A DNA stretch of 64,000 nt from Corynebacterium ulcerans (GTDB taxonomy: Bacteria > Actinomycetota > Actinomycetes > Mycobacteriales > Mycobacteriaceae): positions 1,054,001 to 1,118,000 of the forward strand of contig NZ_LT906443.1 in NCBI RefSeq assembly GCF_900187135.1, given 5' to 3'. The notes beneath the pieces were generated by a model, which saw only the letters and a program-made list of their open reading frames with translations, was not told where the DNA came from and ran no database searches. Each line of letters starts with the position of its first letter. Position 1 is the stretch's first letter. Shown here piece after piece: positions 48,286-58,143 of the stretch. The position numbers and the translations under genes were made by a program.

Positions 48286-48320
48286 AAACCCTGATCGCGA
48301 TATAACTACGATCAGGGTTT
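48286..48320 (+). terminator. terminator downstream of the LeuA-domain-like gene
   Basis: 12-bp perfect stem (48286-48297 with 48309-48320) followed by TTGTTTT; may also end the convergent surface protein transcript. Confidence 0.85.
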
Positions 48321-48347
48321 TTGTTTTAGCTAGCTAGCAATAATAGG

Positions 48348-51300
48348 TCAGTTTTTCTTCTTTCCTCTGCGGATAACAAACACTCCAGCAGCAATGAGTA
48401 GAGTGCTTGCAAACGCCAGACCAATCACACTCGCACCGGTCTTGGCCAAAGGAGTCCGCTGTTTATTCACTTGCGCCTTATTCGGCTGTTGTGGTGCAGG
48501 AGCCTGCGGAGCAACCTGAGGTGGAACAGACGAGGTTGGCGGAATTATCGGCGTGATCACAAATGGCAGAAGTGGGATTAGCGGTAACAAAGGAATGAGT
48601 GGAACAAGCGGAGAGAACGGTGGCTTCTCATAACCATTCACTGCAGAGACGGTAACCGTGGGGTTTCCTCCAATAATGCTAATTTTTCCGTCGTTGGAAT
48701 TAGTATGGTTCCAATTTGCTCCATCAATGTGCCCATCGCGCTCCGTTATCATGCATTCTGATCCATCAGCGATACCAGAAACCGGATCGGAAGAACCCTC
48801 GCCCTTGATGTTGAGCATCCCCCGAGCAGTTTCTTTATCCCTCTTTGTGCAGACGTAATCGAAGGTGAAAACTTTTTCTTTCGCCTTATCCGATGCGGCG
48901 CCCACCAACTGTTTACGAATAACAAAGCCACCCGTATGTGCTTTATACGTATTAGTAGCAGTGACGCTTACTACCTGGTTTTTCTCACCGATAACAAACC
49001 GCTGGTTCTCCCATGTAGTCGCAAGAGAAGCTCCAGGTATAGACGCATCCTTTTCAGAGACAACGCATTCTGTACCTATAGCTATTTCTTCAGATACGGC
49101 AACAGAACCGCGTCCATTCGCAACAGGAACGGTGGCCTCACCGCTAAGGTTGCCGCAGGTCCAATCAAAACCAAATTCTTTGGGGACCGTTAACCCGTCT
49201 TCGGCATTAACGATTTTGTCGATCTTAAAACTACCCTTTTGCTGGGTAAACGTATTGTGCGCTTTAACTAGAAGTACAGGATCGTCTTCCGATGGAACTG
49301 TGAACTTTGCAGTTCCACCGTTCACAGAAATACCCTCGCCGGAAAAATCAACCGACCAATCAGCCCCATCATGGTGAATCTCCGATTCAGTAACTTCACA
49401 CTCAGAACCCACTGGTATTTTTTCGATATGCTTCGTTTGTCCGTTCATAACTGAAACGGAGCCATCAATTGCAGTTTCACCGGTAGGCGCCTTGCAGGAA
49501 TACTTAAATTCAAAAGGAAGCTCCGTGAGCTTTGCAAGATCCTTAGCATCCCCGCCAACAGTCTTGCTAATCGCAAAACCACCATCAGCGTAATCGAAAG
49601 TATTTGTTGCAGTTACTGCGACGAGCTTGCCTTCTTCAATGGTGAACTCACCATTCTTGGTAATACTGCCAGTCCACGTAGTTCCACGTGGTACATCGAA
49701 AGAGGCCTCTGTGATCTTGCAGTGCGTTCCTACAGGAATGTCTTTAGGGCTTTCTACCAAAGCACCTGCTTTGGTAGAAAGCTCTCCCGTTTTTTCTCCA
49801 CATACGTAATCGAAGGTGTACTCAAGATCTTTAGCTAACGCTGCTGCGGGACCTTCAACAGCCTTAGTTAACGTAAATCCACCAAGCTTTGGCTTATAAG
49901 TATTGGTGAACTTCACATCAATACTCTGCTTTTTATCTTTGCCGATTATAAACTTGCCGTTTTCTACAGACGACGTCCACTCATATCCGGAAATAGCAGC
50001 ATTTGTATCCAGCTCTTTAACTTCGCACTCAGTGTTTTCCAGGAATTCCGGTGAGACAAAAGGCTTCTCCGCAGACACTTTAAACGGTGTCCATTCAGAG
50101 CTTCCGCACTTGTATTCCCCTGAAAATTCTTTGCTCTGGTACTGAGGATCAGCTGCTACCTTGGCGTCGCCTTCCAAAACCTTCTTAACAGTGAAGGTTC
50201 CCTTTGGCACAGGAGTATAGATATTAGTTGCGACAACTTTAGCGGTTTGTCCTTTCCCGATGGTTATGACGCCATCACCAGGAGTCAATGTGTGAGACCA
50301 AATTTGTTGCTCTACATCTGTTCCCTCTTCGAGCTCTTTAATCGTGCACGTAGTACCCACTGGATACTCTTTTCCGGAAATGAATGGCTTATTTGCAGAA
50401 GCCTTTACCTTCTGAAGATCTTCATCATTACAGGAATAAGTGAAATTAAATTCTTTGTCTTTCAATCCATCGACAATGGTCTGTTCGCCTACCAATTGCT
50501 TTTCGATAATGAAAGATCCAGTCTCTACTTTCGGATCTTCTGGATAGGTGTTTGTGGCAATGAGGTCTACCGAGTTTTCCTTAGGATCACGAATTGTAAA
50601 AGTAGCTGATGACGCCGGTTGACCATCGATAATCCACGACAATTGCGGTTTTGGTGAGCCTAGCTGATCATTTTTTTCTTTAACTTCACAACTCATACCC
50701 TTTTCTAAAGAAGTAAAGTGTCGGTAATCTGTTCCGTTGCCGCTAACCTTGAATTCTTCAGCTACGGTTTTAGAACCATCTGCTTGTTCACACTTATATT
50801 CAAAAGTAAACTCACTCGGGATATTCGGCCCAGTTCCGATAACTGCTTTCCGTACTGTAAATCCGCCTAATTTACCAGTGCCAAATCCGCCGGAACCGGG
50901 AATAGCAGCATATCCGGTGTAGTCTTTGCCATTTACATTTGCAGTATTAGTCTGCGTACTAAAAGCTTCTGGCTTAGTTTCTGTATAAGTAGTAAACCGA
51001 ACTATTGGGCCAGTCTGTGGGGACAAACCATAGGGAAACTCAAATACTATCTCCTGTTCTGAGCAAGTAACAGTAAAGTTATGTCCAGTAAAAGTGTTTT
51101 GAATTCCTGTAAAACCGACATAACGCCCGCCATCAGCATAATTATTGGCATTAATGATATTGCCCAAGTAGAAAAAGCCATTTGACCATGTCCCGACGTT
51201 CACAGCCTCGCTAGGGGAAGTCATTGTGGAATCACACGCAAACTTATGCCCATCAGGCGCTCTATCTGTTACACGGAAGCCACCTTCTGCAGTTTCAGTC

Positions 51301-51986
51301 CCTTTAGTATTGCCGTTAATCCAAACAGTCCAGTCAGTCAGATAGATATCCGTTCCAGCTACAGTTTGCTTTCCTCGGTACTGACCAGCTTTTGCTGTTT
51401 CATGGGTATTTCCCCCTGGACCATCTTTCGGATAGACACCCGCCAGAGCACCTTGACCGCACCCAGAGAATTGAAGCAATCCATCAACCGAAGAGTCGTA
51501 CCCGGTCTCGGTATTAATCTGAGATCTGTCCCATTGAAGTGATACTTTCACTTTTCCCTGAACGTCGAAATGCGTGCCGGCAAAATCAGAGAGCGTAACT
51601 ATCAGATCCTTACTCGACCATTCAGCAGTTCCCACTTCACGATTAGAAGCATCGCGCAGTGTGAAACTCCGGTCAGCTCCCGTCGCCACCTGCAGCTGAG
51701 GCGGCAACGTAAAAGTTATTTTATCGCCAGCTTTAGCGGTATTTGGCACTTTCCAGTCAAATTCAGCAACAGCAGACTCCCCGACATTGGTATAGCTTCC
51801 TCCTTGAACTCCACCCCCTTCAACCCAGTGAAGGTTATCCCAGCTGCCAACACATGTTGACTGGGCAGAGGATTGAGGAACTTTACCGGCATATACCGAT
51901 ACCGACATTACGAGCAGAGCAGCTAGCAATAGCCCAAAGATGCTCCGAGGCAGGCTATTCACCTGCGCTTGTGAGGGACTTTTCAT
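48348..51986 (-). CDS. LAKTG-anchored surface adhesin with seven DUF5979-like repeats
   Basis: 1212-aa cell-wall protein. It has a signal peptide (cleavage near VYAG or SAQS, residues 33-42) and an N-terminal domain of about 320 residues with the look of Ig-like adhesin domains of Gram-positive surface proteins (VPNTAKAGDKITFTLPPQL). Then come seven repeats of 90-110 residues. Each begins with a G-[GST]-F-x-[IVL]-x-K-x-[VL] strand and holds a paired Cys (YxC about 25 residues in; C-x-[IV] near the middle) and an ATNTY/ATNTF end. A Pro/Leu-rich stalk (PLIPLLPLIPLLPF) precedes the sorting signal: LAKTG at 1180-1184, hydrophobic helix, RRGKKKN. LAxTG is accepted by corynebacterial sortases; no sortase gene is adjacent. 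GC is lower than in the flanking genes. Probably an adhesin or host-binding fibre; ligand unknown. Confidence 0.85.
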   Translation of the reverse strand: MKSPSQAQVNSLPRSIFGLLLAALLVMSVSVYAGKVPQSSAQSTCVGSWDNLHWVEGGGVQGGSYTNVGESAVAEFDWKVPNTAKAGDKITFTLPPQLQVATGADRSFTLRDASNREVGTAEWSSKDLIVTLSDFAGTHFDVQGKVKVSLQWDRSQINTETGYDSSVDGLLQFSGCGQGALAGVYPKDGPGGNTHETAKAGQYRGKQTVAGTDIYLTDWTVWINGNTKGTETAEGGFRVTDRAPDGHKFACDSTMTSPSEAVNVGTWSNGFFYLGNIINANNYADGGRYVGFTGIQNTFTGHNFTVTCSEQEIVFEFPYGLSPQTGPIVRFTTYTETKPEAFSTQTNTANVNGKDYTGYAAIPGSGGFGTGKLGGFTVRKAVIGTGPNIPSEFTFEYKCEQADGSKTVAEEFKVSGNGTDYRHFTSLEKGMSCEVKEKNDQLGSPKPQLSWIIDGQPASSATFTIRDPKENSVDLIATNTYPEDPKVETGSFIIEKQLVGEQTIVDGLKDKEFNFTYSCNDEDLQKVKASANKPFISGKEYPVGTTCTIKELEEGTDVEQQIWSHTLTPGDGVITIGKGQTAKVVATNIYTPVPKGTFTVKKVLEGDAKVAADPQYQSKEFSGEYKCGSSEWTPFKVSAEKPFVSPEFLENTECEVKELDTNAAISGYEWTSSVENGKFIIGKDKKQSIDVKFTNTYKPKLGGFTLTKAVEGPAAALAKDLEYTFDYVCGEKTGELSTKAGALVESPKDIPVGTHCKITEASFDVPRGTTWTGSITKNGEFTIEEGKLVAVTATNTFDYADGGFAISKTVGGDAKDLAKLTELPFEFKYSCKAPTGETAIDGSVSVMNGQTKHIEKIPVGSECEVTESEIHHDGADWSVDFSGEGISVNGGTAKFTVPSEDDPVLLVKAHNTFTQQKGSFKIDKIVNAEDGLTVPKEFGFDWTCGNLSGEATVPVANGRGSVAVSEEIAIGTECVVSEKDASIPGASLATTWENQRFVIGEKNQVVSVTATNTYKAHTGGFVIRKQLVGAASDKAKEKVFTFDYVCTKRDKETARGMLNIKGEGSSDPVSGIADGSECMITERDGHIDGANWNHTNSNDGKISIIGGNPTVTVSAVNGYEKPPFSPLVPLIPLLPLIPLLPFVITPIIPPTSSVPPQVAPQAPAPQQPNKAQVNKQRTPLAKTGASVIGLAFASTLLIAAGVFVIRRGKKKN

Positions 51987-52221
51987 TTTCAGTTTTGCCT
52001 TAACTAAATTTATTTTACCTAAAAAGACACAGCAGATCTTCTACATATAGTTATTTCACAAAACCAGAAATAACTAAAGTTAATGCAATTAAATTCTCAG
52101 ATTCGCCGTTTATTTTTCCCTCAAAAACACTACTTTTTATCAAAAGCCCTGCTAACACTTGCCTTCAATCTCACACTCCCCACACCTGCGCTAAGATAAC
52201 AAGAGTGAGCTGCGCCGATGC
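51987..52221. other. AT-rich divergent promoter region
   Basis: Separates the surface adhesin (-) from the Mrp operon (+). TAAGAT at 52192-52197 is a possible -10 element for mnhA that would give a very short leader. Nothing else was recognised. Confidence 0.4.
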
Positions 52222-55200
52222 ATGACGCAAAACTACACTTCCTACACTCCGACGCGATTTTCAATCCCGCTGCGTTACTACATTGCACGCACTTTCACTT
52301 CGCCTTGTACGTCCACGACAGCCAAAGGATTATTTCGCCCTGTGCTCGTATTGCTGTTAGCTCTCGCGGCGACCGCCACGGTCGCCCCAATTGCAGTGAA
52401 AACTTGTGGAAGGCCAGCTTTCGGCCTTCTTTCCATTACGCCCTTCGCCGGGTTTGCGTGGATCCTTGGCAAGTTAATCAACGGTGACTTTTCTTCAGGC
52501 AAAGCCCTCACCGCTCATTACGGGTGGATGAGCAGCGCACATTTAGATCTGACTTTCCGGCTCGATTCGCTTTCCGCGCTGTTTAGCCTGATCATCTTGG
52601 GCATCGGCGGACTGGTCTTATTGTATTGCTGGAATTACTTTGATTCTGTGCCTCGCCGATTGCGACCTTTTGCGGGACAACTATCCGGCTTTGCGATGGC
52701 CATGTACGGACTCGTGATCTCCGATAACATGCTGCTGCTCTATGTTTTCTGGGAGATTACCTCGGTGCTCAGCTTCTTGTTGGTGGGCTACTACGGCGAG
52801 CGAGCGTCGTCACGCCATGCCGCGATGCAGGCGCTGATGATCACCACTTTGGGCGGATTATCTATGCTCGTAGGCATTATCTTGTTGGGTCGTCAGACGG
52901 GCATTTGGGAGTTGTCCGGCCTTGCCAACGCAAGTTTGGAGGGGACCCATCACATTTCTTATGCCGTGATTCTCATACTGGCGGGCGCGTTATCCAAGTC
53001 AGCCATCGCCCCAACGCACTTTTGGTTGCCCGGCGCGATGGCTGCACCGACTCCGGTGTCTGCTTATTTGCATTCTGCGGCGATGGTCAAAGCAGGGATT
53101 TACCTTGTTGCTCGGCTAGCTCCTGATCTTTCTTTCTCGCATGTCTGGTATTTGGTGGTGATCCCTCTAGGGATTTTCACCATGCTTTTGGGCGGCTGGA
53201 TGTCCTTACGCCAAACAGATCTCAAGCTGATTTTGGCCTATGGCACTGTCAGCCAGCTGGGCTTTATCACTGTGCTCGTAGGAATTGGCTCGCATGCGGC
53301 CATGGTGGCGGGTCTTGCGTTAACGTTTGCGCATTCCATGTTTAAAGCGACGCTTTTTATGGTCGTAGGGGCGGTTGACCACACGACGGGAACCCGCGAC
53401 ATACGCAAGCTCTCCGGGTTGGGGCGCAAGCAACCGATCTTGATGGGCGTCGCCACGCTTGCTGCCGCGTCGATGGCAGGCATTCCCCCGTTGTTCGGTT
53501 TTGTAGCAAAAGAGGCGGCTCTTGAGGCGGTGCTGCATGAGCATGCGCTCGTGGGATTGCCAGGGCAGGTAACGCTCGTGGGGATAGTGGCAGGTTCGAT
53601 TCTCACTATGGCGTACAGTCTGCGGTTCCTCTTCGGGGCGTTTGCCACCAAGGGCGGACACGTCTCCGAGCCGGTGCTCACGATGCATCCTATCGGCCCA
53701 CTGTTATGGATTCCTCCAGCACTATTAATGGTGTTGACCGTGCTCACTGGGGCGATCCCACAGCTGTTAGGTATTCTTCTGAGCGCCCACACGACCTCGA
53801 TTTTCGACGAAAAAACGCACCTGGCCCTGTGGCATGGGTTTACTATTCCGCTCGCGTTGAGCGCTGCAATCGTGGGAATCGGAGCGATTATGCACTGGCA
53901 GCGTGCAACAATCGCCAAGTTGCATTTCACCGAGCCGGCTCTGGGCAACGCTAGCGCTGCGTATGACCGCGTCGTGGATCTTCTTCGGACATCCTCGCTG
54001 CGTTTAACCGCCTCCACCCAGCGAGGTTCGCTGGTTATTAACTCGGGCTCTATCTTTGCGGTCTTTGTCTTTGTCCCGCTCATCGCGCTACTGAGCGGAG
54101 AGCGTAGCGACGTCCACATGGTCCTCTGGGATACGCCGCTGCAAGCAATCATCGCCGGCATCATAATCGTGATGGCTATTGGCGCAGCCGTCCAATCCAA
54201 CCGACTCTCTGCTCTGATCATGGTGGGAATGACTGGCTATGGTGCAGCCATGATCTTTGCGCTGCACGGCGCCCCCGATCTTGCGCTCACTCAAATACTG
54301 GTGGAAACCATCACGGTGGTGGTATTCATGCTGGTTCTTCGCCGTTTCCCGGCGCGCACCCAGTGGCAGCCTTCCCATCGCGCTAACAGACTGCGCGCGT
54401 GGCTTGCCGCAGCTGTGGGTTTCACCGCCGTCATTCTCACTGTGTTTGCCATCAACGCTCGGACCGAAGCCCCGGTGAGCGCTGTTATCCCGGACCTGGC
54501 CAAGGACATAGGCCACGGGGCGAATGCCGTCAACGTGTTGCTGGTGGACATTCGCGCCTGGGATACCTTCGGCGAAAGTACTGTCCTTATCATCGCAGCG
54601 ATTGGTGTTTCCTCCCTGATCTATCGCACCAAAAGCTTCCAACGAGATTCACGCCGTCCCACGTTGCATGATTCTGGCGGCTGGCTTTCCTCAGAAGCAG
54701 CGCGTAACCGCTCTTTGATGGTGGACGTGTCCACTCGACTGCTGTTCCCCATCATGATGGTGCTCTCCGCTTATTTCTTCTTCGCGGGTCATAATGCTCC
54801 TGGCGGCGGATTCGCGGGCGGGCTTGTCGCAGCTCTCGCCCTTGCGTTGCGTTATCTTGCGGGCGGCCGCGAAGAGCTGGAGCAGACCTTCCCCATCGAC
54901 CCCTCCCGCGTCCTGGGAGTCGGCGTGCTGCTTACCGCTGCTGCCGTTATCTGGCCGGTTTTTATCGGCGCCCCGCCACTGACGTCCTATGCATGGGATC
55001 TGCATATTCCGATTATCGGGGACATCCATGTGGTCAGCGCTTTGCTTTTCGACGCCGGCGTCTACCTAATAGTCATCGGATTGGTGTTGCACATCCTCAC
55101 GTCTTTGGGCAGCCAACTCGATCTGGATGAGGAATTGCGTAAACAGCGTGCACGGGAACGAGTGAAAAAACTCAAGGCTCGCGTAGGAAAGGAGAAATAA
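52222..55200 (+). CDS. mnhA: Mrp antiporter subunit A fused to subunit B
   Basis: 992-aa membrane protein of the Mrp (Mnh/Sha) cation:proton antiporter, homologous to complex I subunit NuoL. The conserved core (WEITSVLSFLLVGYYGERAS, the KSAIAPTHFWLPGAMAAPTPVSAYLHSAAMVKAG region, GTVSQLG) is present. The C-terminal 160 residues contain the MnhB domain (LLFPIMMVLSAYFFFAGHN, PGGGFAGGLVAA), so no separate mnhB exists. The start may be ATG 52222 or an internal codon; the first 30 residues are unusually polar for the family and there is no clear ribosome binding site. First gene of mnhAB-C-D-E-F-G. Confidence 0.93.
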   Translation: MTQNYTSYTPTRFSIPLRYYIARTFTSPCTSTTAKGLFRPVLVLLLALAATATVAPIAVKTCGRPAFGLLSITPFAGFAWILGKLINGDFSSGKALTAHYGWMSSAHLDLTFRLDSLSALFSLIILGIGGLVLLYCWNYFDSVPRRLRPFAGQLSGFAMAMYGLVISDNMLLLYVFWEITSVLSFLLVGYYGERASSRHAAMQALMITTLGGLSMLVGIILLGRQTGIWELSGLANASLEGTHHISYAVILILAGALSKSAIAPTHFWLPGAMAAPTPVSAYLHSAAMVKAGIYLVARLAPDLSFSHVWYLVVIPLGIFTMLLGGWMSLRQTDLKLILAYGTVSQLGFITVLVGIGSHAAMVAGLALTFAHSMFKATLFMVVGAVDHTTGTRDIRKLSGLGRKQPILMGVATLAAASMAGIPPLFGFVAKEAALEAVLHEHALVGLPGQVTLVGIVAGSILTMAYSLRFLFGAFATKGGHVSEPVLTMHPIGPLLWIPPALLMVLTVLTGAIPQLLGILLSAHTTSIFDEKTHLALWHGFTIPLALSAAIVGIGAIMHWQRATIAKLHFTEPALGNASAAYDRVVDLLRTSSLRLTASTQRGSLVINSGSIFAVFVFVPLIALLSGERSDVHMVLWDTPLQAIIAGIIIVMAIGAAVQSNRLSALIMVGMTGYGAAMIFALHGAPDLALTQILVETITVVVFMLVLRRFPARTQWQPSHRANRLRAWLAAAVGFTAVILTVFAINARTEAPVSAVIPDLAKDIGHGANAVNVLLVDIRAWDTFGESTVLIIAAIGVSSLIYRTKSFQRDSRRPTLHDSGGWLSSEAARNRSLMVDVSTRLLFPIMMVLSAYFFFAGHNAPGGGFAGGLVAALALALRYLAGGREELEQTFPIDPSRVLGVGVLLTAAAVIWPVFIGAPPLTSYAWDLHIPIIGDIHVVSALLFDAGVYLIVIGLVLHILTSLGSQLDLDEELRKQRARERVKKLKARVGKEK

Positions 55201-55695
55201 ATGCTGGTCAACCTCTCATTACTCCTTGCCGCAGGCGTGCTTGTGTCAGCCGGTGCTTATCTGGTGCTGGACAGGGCTATGACCAAGATGATGATGGGGC
55301 TGTTGCTTATGGGCAATGGCGTTAACATCCTCGTGCTCATGGCTGGCGGCGCGCCGGGGTCGCCGCCGATCAAGGGGCGCGATTCTGCGCTTTATGGCGA
55401 TACAGTTGCGGACCCGCTGGCTCAGGCCATGATTCTTACGGCAATCGTGATCTCCATGGCGCTTACTGCTTTTATCCTTACGCTTGCATATCGGCAGTAC
55501 CGTTACCGTACCCAGGATGTGGTGGAAGACGATGTGGAGGATGCTGCAGTTGCAGCCCGTCCGCCGCTACCTTCAGCGGCACCCGATCATGATCTTTCCG
55601 ACGACCCCACCACCGGGCGCATCACCAAGCTTGGCGACGAGTTCGGCCCCCGTTGTTTCGAAGCCCCATTGACAGATTCGCAGGAGGACCAGTGA
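55201..55695 (+). CDS. mnhC: Mrp antiporter subunit C
   Basis: 164-aa NuoK-like subunit with three helices; the motif MMMGLLLMGNGVNILVLM and DPLAQAMILTAIVISMALTAF are diagnostic. A 60-residue hydrophilic acidic tail follows the third helix. Its ATG directly follows the mnhA stop, and its TGA overlaps the GTG of mnhD. Confidence 0.93.
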   Translation: MLVNLSLLLAAGVLVSAGAYLVLDRAMTKMMMGLLLMGNGVNILVLMAGGAPGSPPIKGRDSALYGDTVADPLAQAMILTAIVISMALTAFILTLAYRQYRYRTQDVVEDDVEDAAVAARPPLPSAAPDHDLSDDPTTGRITKLGDEFGPRCFEAPLTDSQEDQ

Positions 55696-57362
55696 TTCCT
55701 TTTCAAAGCCTCCTTGACGCGATGCCAGTTCTTATCCCGCTTCCCATCGTGGTTCCTGCCGTGGGCGCAGGAATAGCATTAGCCGCTGCGAAGCATCTGC
55801 GTGTTCAACGCATAGTCGCAGCCCTCACACTCTTTGCCCTCATTTCCTTGGCCGTCACCATGCTGTTTGTGGTGTATCAGGAAGGGATTCAGACCATTCA
55901 GATCGGTGGTTGGGATGGTCCCGTGGGTATTACCCTCGTGGCGGATCGCCTTTCTACTCTGATGCTGATGGTTTCTTCCATCGTTTTGTTCTGCGTGATG
56001 TGGTACGCGATTGGTCAGGGAGTTCGCGACGGGGAGGAAGACGAGCCGGTGGCGGTCTTCTTGCCCACGTATCTTTTGCTCAGCATGGGCGTGAACATGT
56101 CGTTCCTCGCCGGCGACCTCTTTAACCTCTACGTCGGCTTTGAGGTCTTCCTTGTCGCGTCTTATGTGCTTCTGACTCTGGGAGCTTCTCCTGCACGCGT
56201 GCGCGCAGGAGTGGGTTATGTCATGGTCTCTATGCTGAGTTCGATTGTGTTCCTTATCGGACTCGCTTTGGTGTATGCGTCCGTCGGCACGCTTAATATG
56301 GCGCATATTTCGGAGCGCATGGAGTCCGTGCCTGGCGGCACCCAAACAGCGATCTTTGCGGTGCTCCTCATCGCCTTTGGCATTAAGGCCGCAGTGTTCC
56401 CACTTGATTCTTGGTTGCCGGATTCCTACCCCACCGCGCCGTCTTTGGTCACAGCCGTCTTCGCAGGTCTACTTACCAAGGTCGGTGTGTACTCGATCAT
56501 CCGAATGCGTTCTGCGGTGTTCACGTCAGGATCTTTGGACACGTTATTGATGTGGGTAGGGCTGGCCACCATGTTGGTGGGGATCTTGGGCGCGATGGCA
56601 CAGAATGACATCAAACGACTCCTCAGTTTCACCCTAGTCAGCCATATCGGTTACATGATCATGGGCGTAGGGTTAGGCACAGCGCAGGGGCTTTCTGGGG
56701 CGATCTTTTATGCTGTGCACCATATTTTGGTTCAGACCGCGCTTTTCTTGGTGGTTGGACTCATCGAGCGCCAAGCCGGTTCCTCCTCGTTGCGCCAGTT
56801 GGGCTCCCTAGCCAAAGCCACGCCGGCCCTTGCCGTGCTCTACATTATCCCGGCCCTCAACCTGGGCGGGATACCACCATTTTCTGGTTTCTTGGGCAAG
56901 GTCATCCTTGTGGAGGCAGGTGCTAACGAGGGCGGCCCGCTCCCCTGGCTGCTCATCGGCGGCGCGATTGTCACCAGTCTGCTTACCCTCTACACCATGG
57001 TTTTGGTGTGGTCTAAGGCATTCTGGCGCGACCGCAAAGACGCACCTGACGGGGGAACTGCCTACGCTCGACCGGCTTTGCTCTCTGATGTCACGGACAA
57101 GATCGATTTTTCTGAGCGAAACGACGTCGGCCGGATTCCGGCAGGAATGCTCATGTCCACTGCCACGTTGGTGTCTGTGTCGCTTGGCCTTAGCCTCGTC
57201 GCAGGCCCGGTGAGCAATGTGACGTCCCGTGCTGCTGAGTCTGCGCAAGATACCAGTATCTATCGCACAGCTGTGCTTGGTACCGCACGGAAAGAACCAG
57301 GCAGGACCCTGGAACAAGAGCGTCTCGACGAAGGCAAGGACACGAGAGGAGTACAGCAATGA
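55692..57362 (+). CDS. mnhD: Mrp antiporter subunit D
   Basis: 556-aa NuoM/NuoN-like subunit with about 14 helices. Key features: FEVFLVASYVLLTLGA, KAAVFPLDSWLPDSYPTAPSLVTAVFAGLLTKVGVYSI with the conserved Lys, and LSFTLVSHIGYMIMG. I use GTG 55692, which overlaps the mnhC stop (GTGA), rather than the longer open frame that runs back into mnhC. Part of the ion-translocating core of the antiporter. Confidence 0.93.
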   Translation: MIPFQSLLDAMPVLIPLPIVVPAVGAGIALAAAKHLRVQRIVAALTLFALISLAVTMLFVVYQEGIQTIQIGGWDGPVGITLVADRLSTLMLMVSSIVLFCVMWYAIGQGVRDGEEDEPVAVFLPTYLLLSMGVNMSFLAGDLFNLYVGFEVFLVASYVLLTLGASPARVRAGVGYVMVSMLSSIVFLIGLALVYASVGTLNMAHISERMESVPGGTQTAIFAVLLIAFGIKAAVFPLDSWLPDSYPTAPSLVTAVFAGLLTKVGVYSIIRMRSAVFTSGSLDTLLMWVGLATMLVGILGAMAQNDIKRLLSFTLVSHIGYMIMGVGLGTAQGLSGAIFYAVHHILVQTALFLVVGLIERQAGSSSLRQLGSLAKATPALAVLYIIPALNLGGIPPFSGFLGKVILVEAGANEGGPLPWLLIGGAIVTSLLTLYTMVLVWSKAFWRDRKDAPDGGTAYARPALLSDVTDKIDFSERNDVGRIPAGMLMSTATLVSVSLGLSLVAGPVSNVTSRAAESAQDTSIYRTAVLGTARKEPGRTLEQERLDEGKDTRGVQQ

Positions 57363-57874
57363 TCGCAGGCGTCCGCCGTCGATTCCGGCCCCTCTTTGTC
57401 GTGGTAGCCACAGTGATGTGGGTGATGCTCATGGGAGAGCTCTCCGTGGGAAATCTCGTCGCGGGTCTCCTCGTAGGTCTTATAGTGAGCATCGCGTTGC
57501 CGCTTCCTTCACTTCCCGCGGAGGGCCTCACCATCAACATTCTTCCCTTTCTCGGGCTGATTTCGCGCTGGACGTTGTACCTGTTTAGCGGTTCTATTCG
57601 CGTGGCGTGGCTTTCCATCAGAAAGGCCGAGCCGCCGCGTTCTGCGATTGTGACGGTTCCGATGCGCGTGGATAGTGAGCTCGTGCTCAGCCTTGCTACC
57701 ACCTTGTATAACCTTCAGCCGGGAGGAACAGTCACGGATATTGATGTGGCAAACCGCCTGTGGACTGTTCACATCTTGGATGCGAGTTCTACGGATAAGG
57801 TCGATGCGGAAATTGCAGCCATCGAACAATATGAGCAGCGACTCAAGCGGGCATTTGAAAGGAACAACGCATGA
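57359..57874 (+). CDS. mnhE: Mrp antiporter subunit E
   Basis: 171-aa subunit with two or three N-terminal helices and a soluble C-terminal domain, as in MnhE/MrpE: LMGELSVGNLVAGLLVGLIVS and a later ATTLYNLQPGGTVTDID. Overlaps mnhD and mnhF by ATGA junctions at both ends. Confidence 0.9.
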   Translation: MIAGVRRRFRPLFVVVATVMWVMLMGELSVGNLVAGLLVGLIVSIALPLPSLPAEGLTINILPFLGLISRWTLYLFSGSIRVAWLSIRKAEPPRSAIVTVPMRVDSELVLSLATTLYNLQPGGTVTDIDVANRLWTVHILDASSTDKVDAEIAAIEQYEQRLKRAFERNNA

Positions 57875-58143
57875 ACCCAGATGTCTACAACCTCGTGTTG
57901 TTCTTCGTAGCGTGTGTTTTCGCCTTATCGTTCATTCTTACGTCCTACAGGATCATTACCGGCCCCAACTCCATTGACCGCCTGTTGGGTCTCGACGGAG
58001 TGGTCGCCATGATGCAGTGCGCATTAGCGGCCTATATTTGCTGGAGCTTAGACACCACCGTGTCTAATGCGATGCTCGTGATCGCACTGTTGGGATTCAT
58101 CTCCACGGTCGCTATCACCCGTTTTAGAAAGAAGGATGACTAA
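57871..58143 (+). CDS. mnhF: Mrp antiporter subunit F
   Basis: 90-aa three-helix subunit (MrpF); RIITGPNSIDRLLGLDGVVAM and ISTVAITRF are the recognisable family elements. Overlaps mnhE by 4 nt and mnhG by 1 nt. Confidence 0.9.
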   Translation: MNPDVYNLVLFFVACVFALSFILTSYRIITGPNSIDRLLGLDGVVAMMQCALAAYICWSLDTTVSNAMLVIALLGFISTVAITRFRKKDD

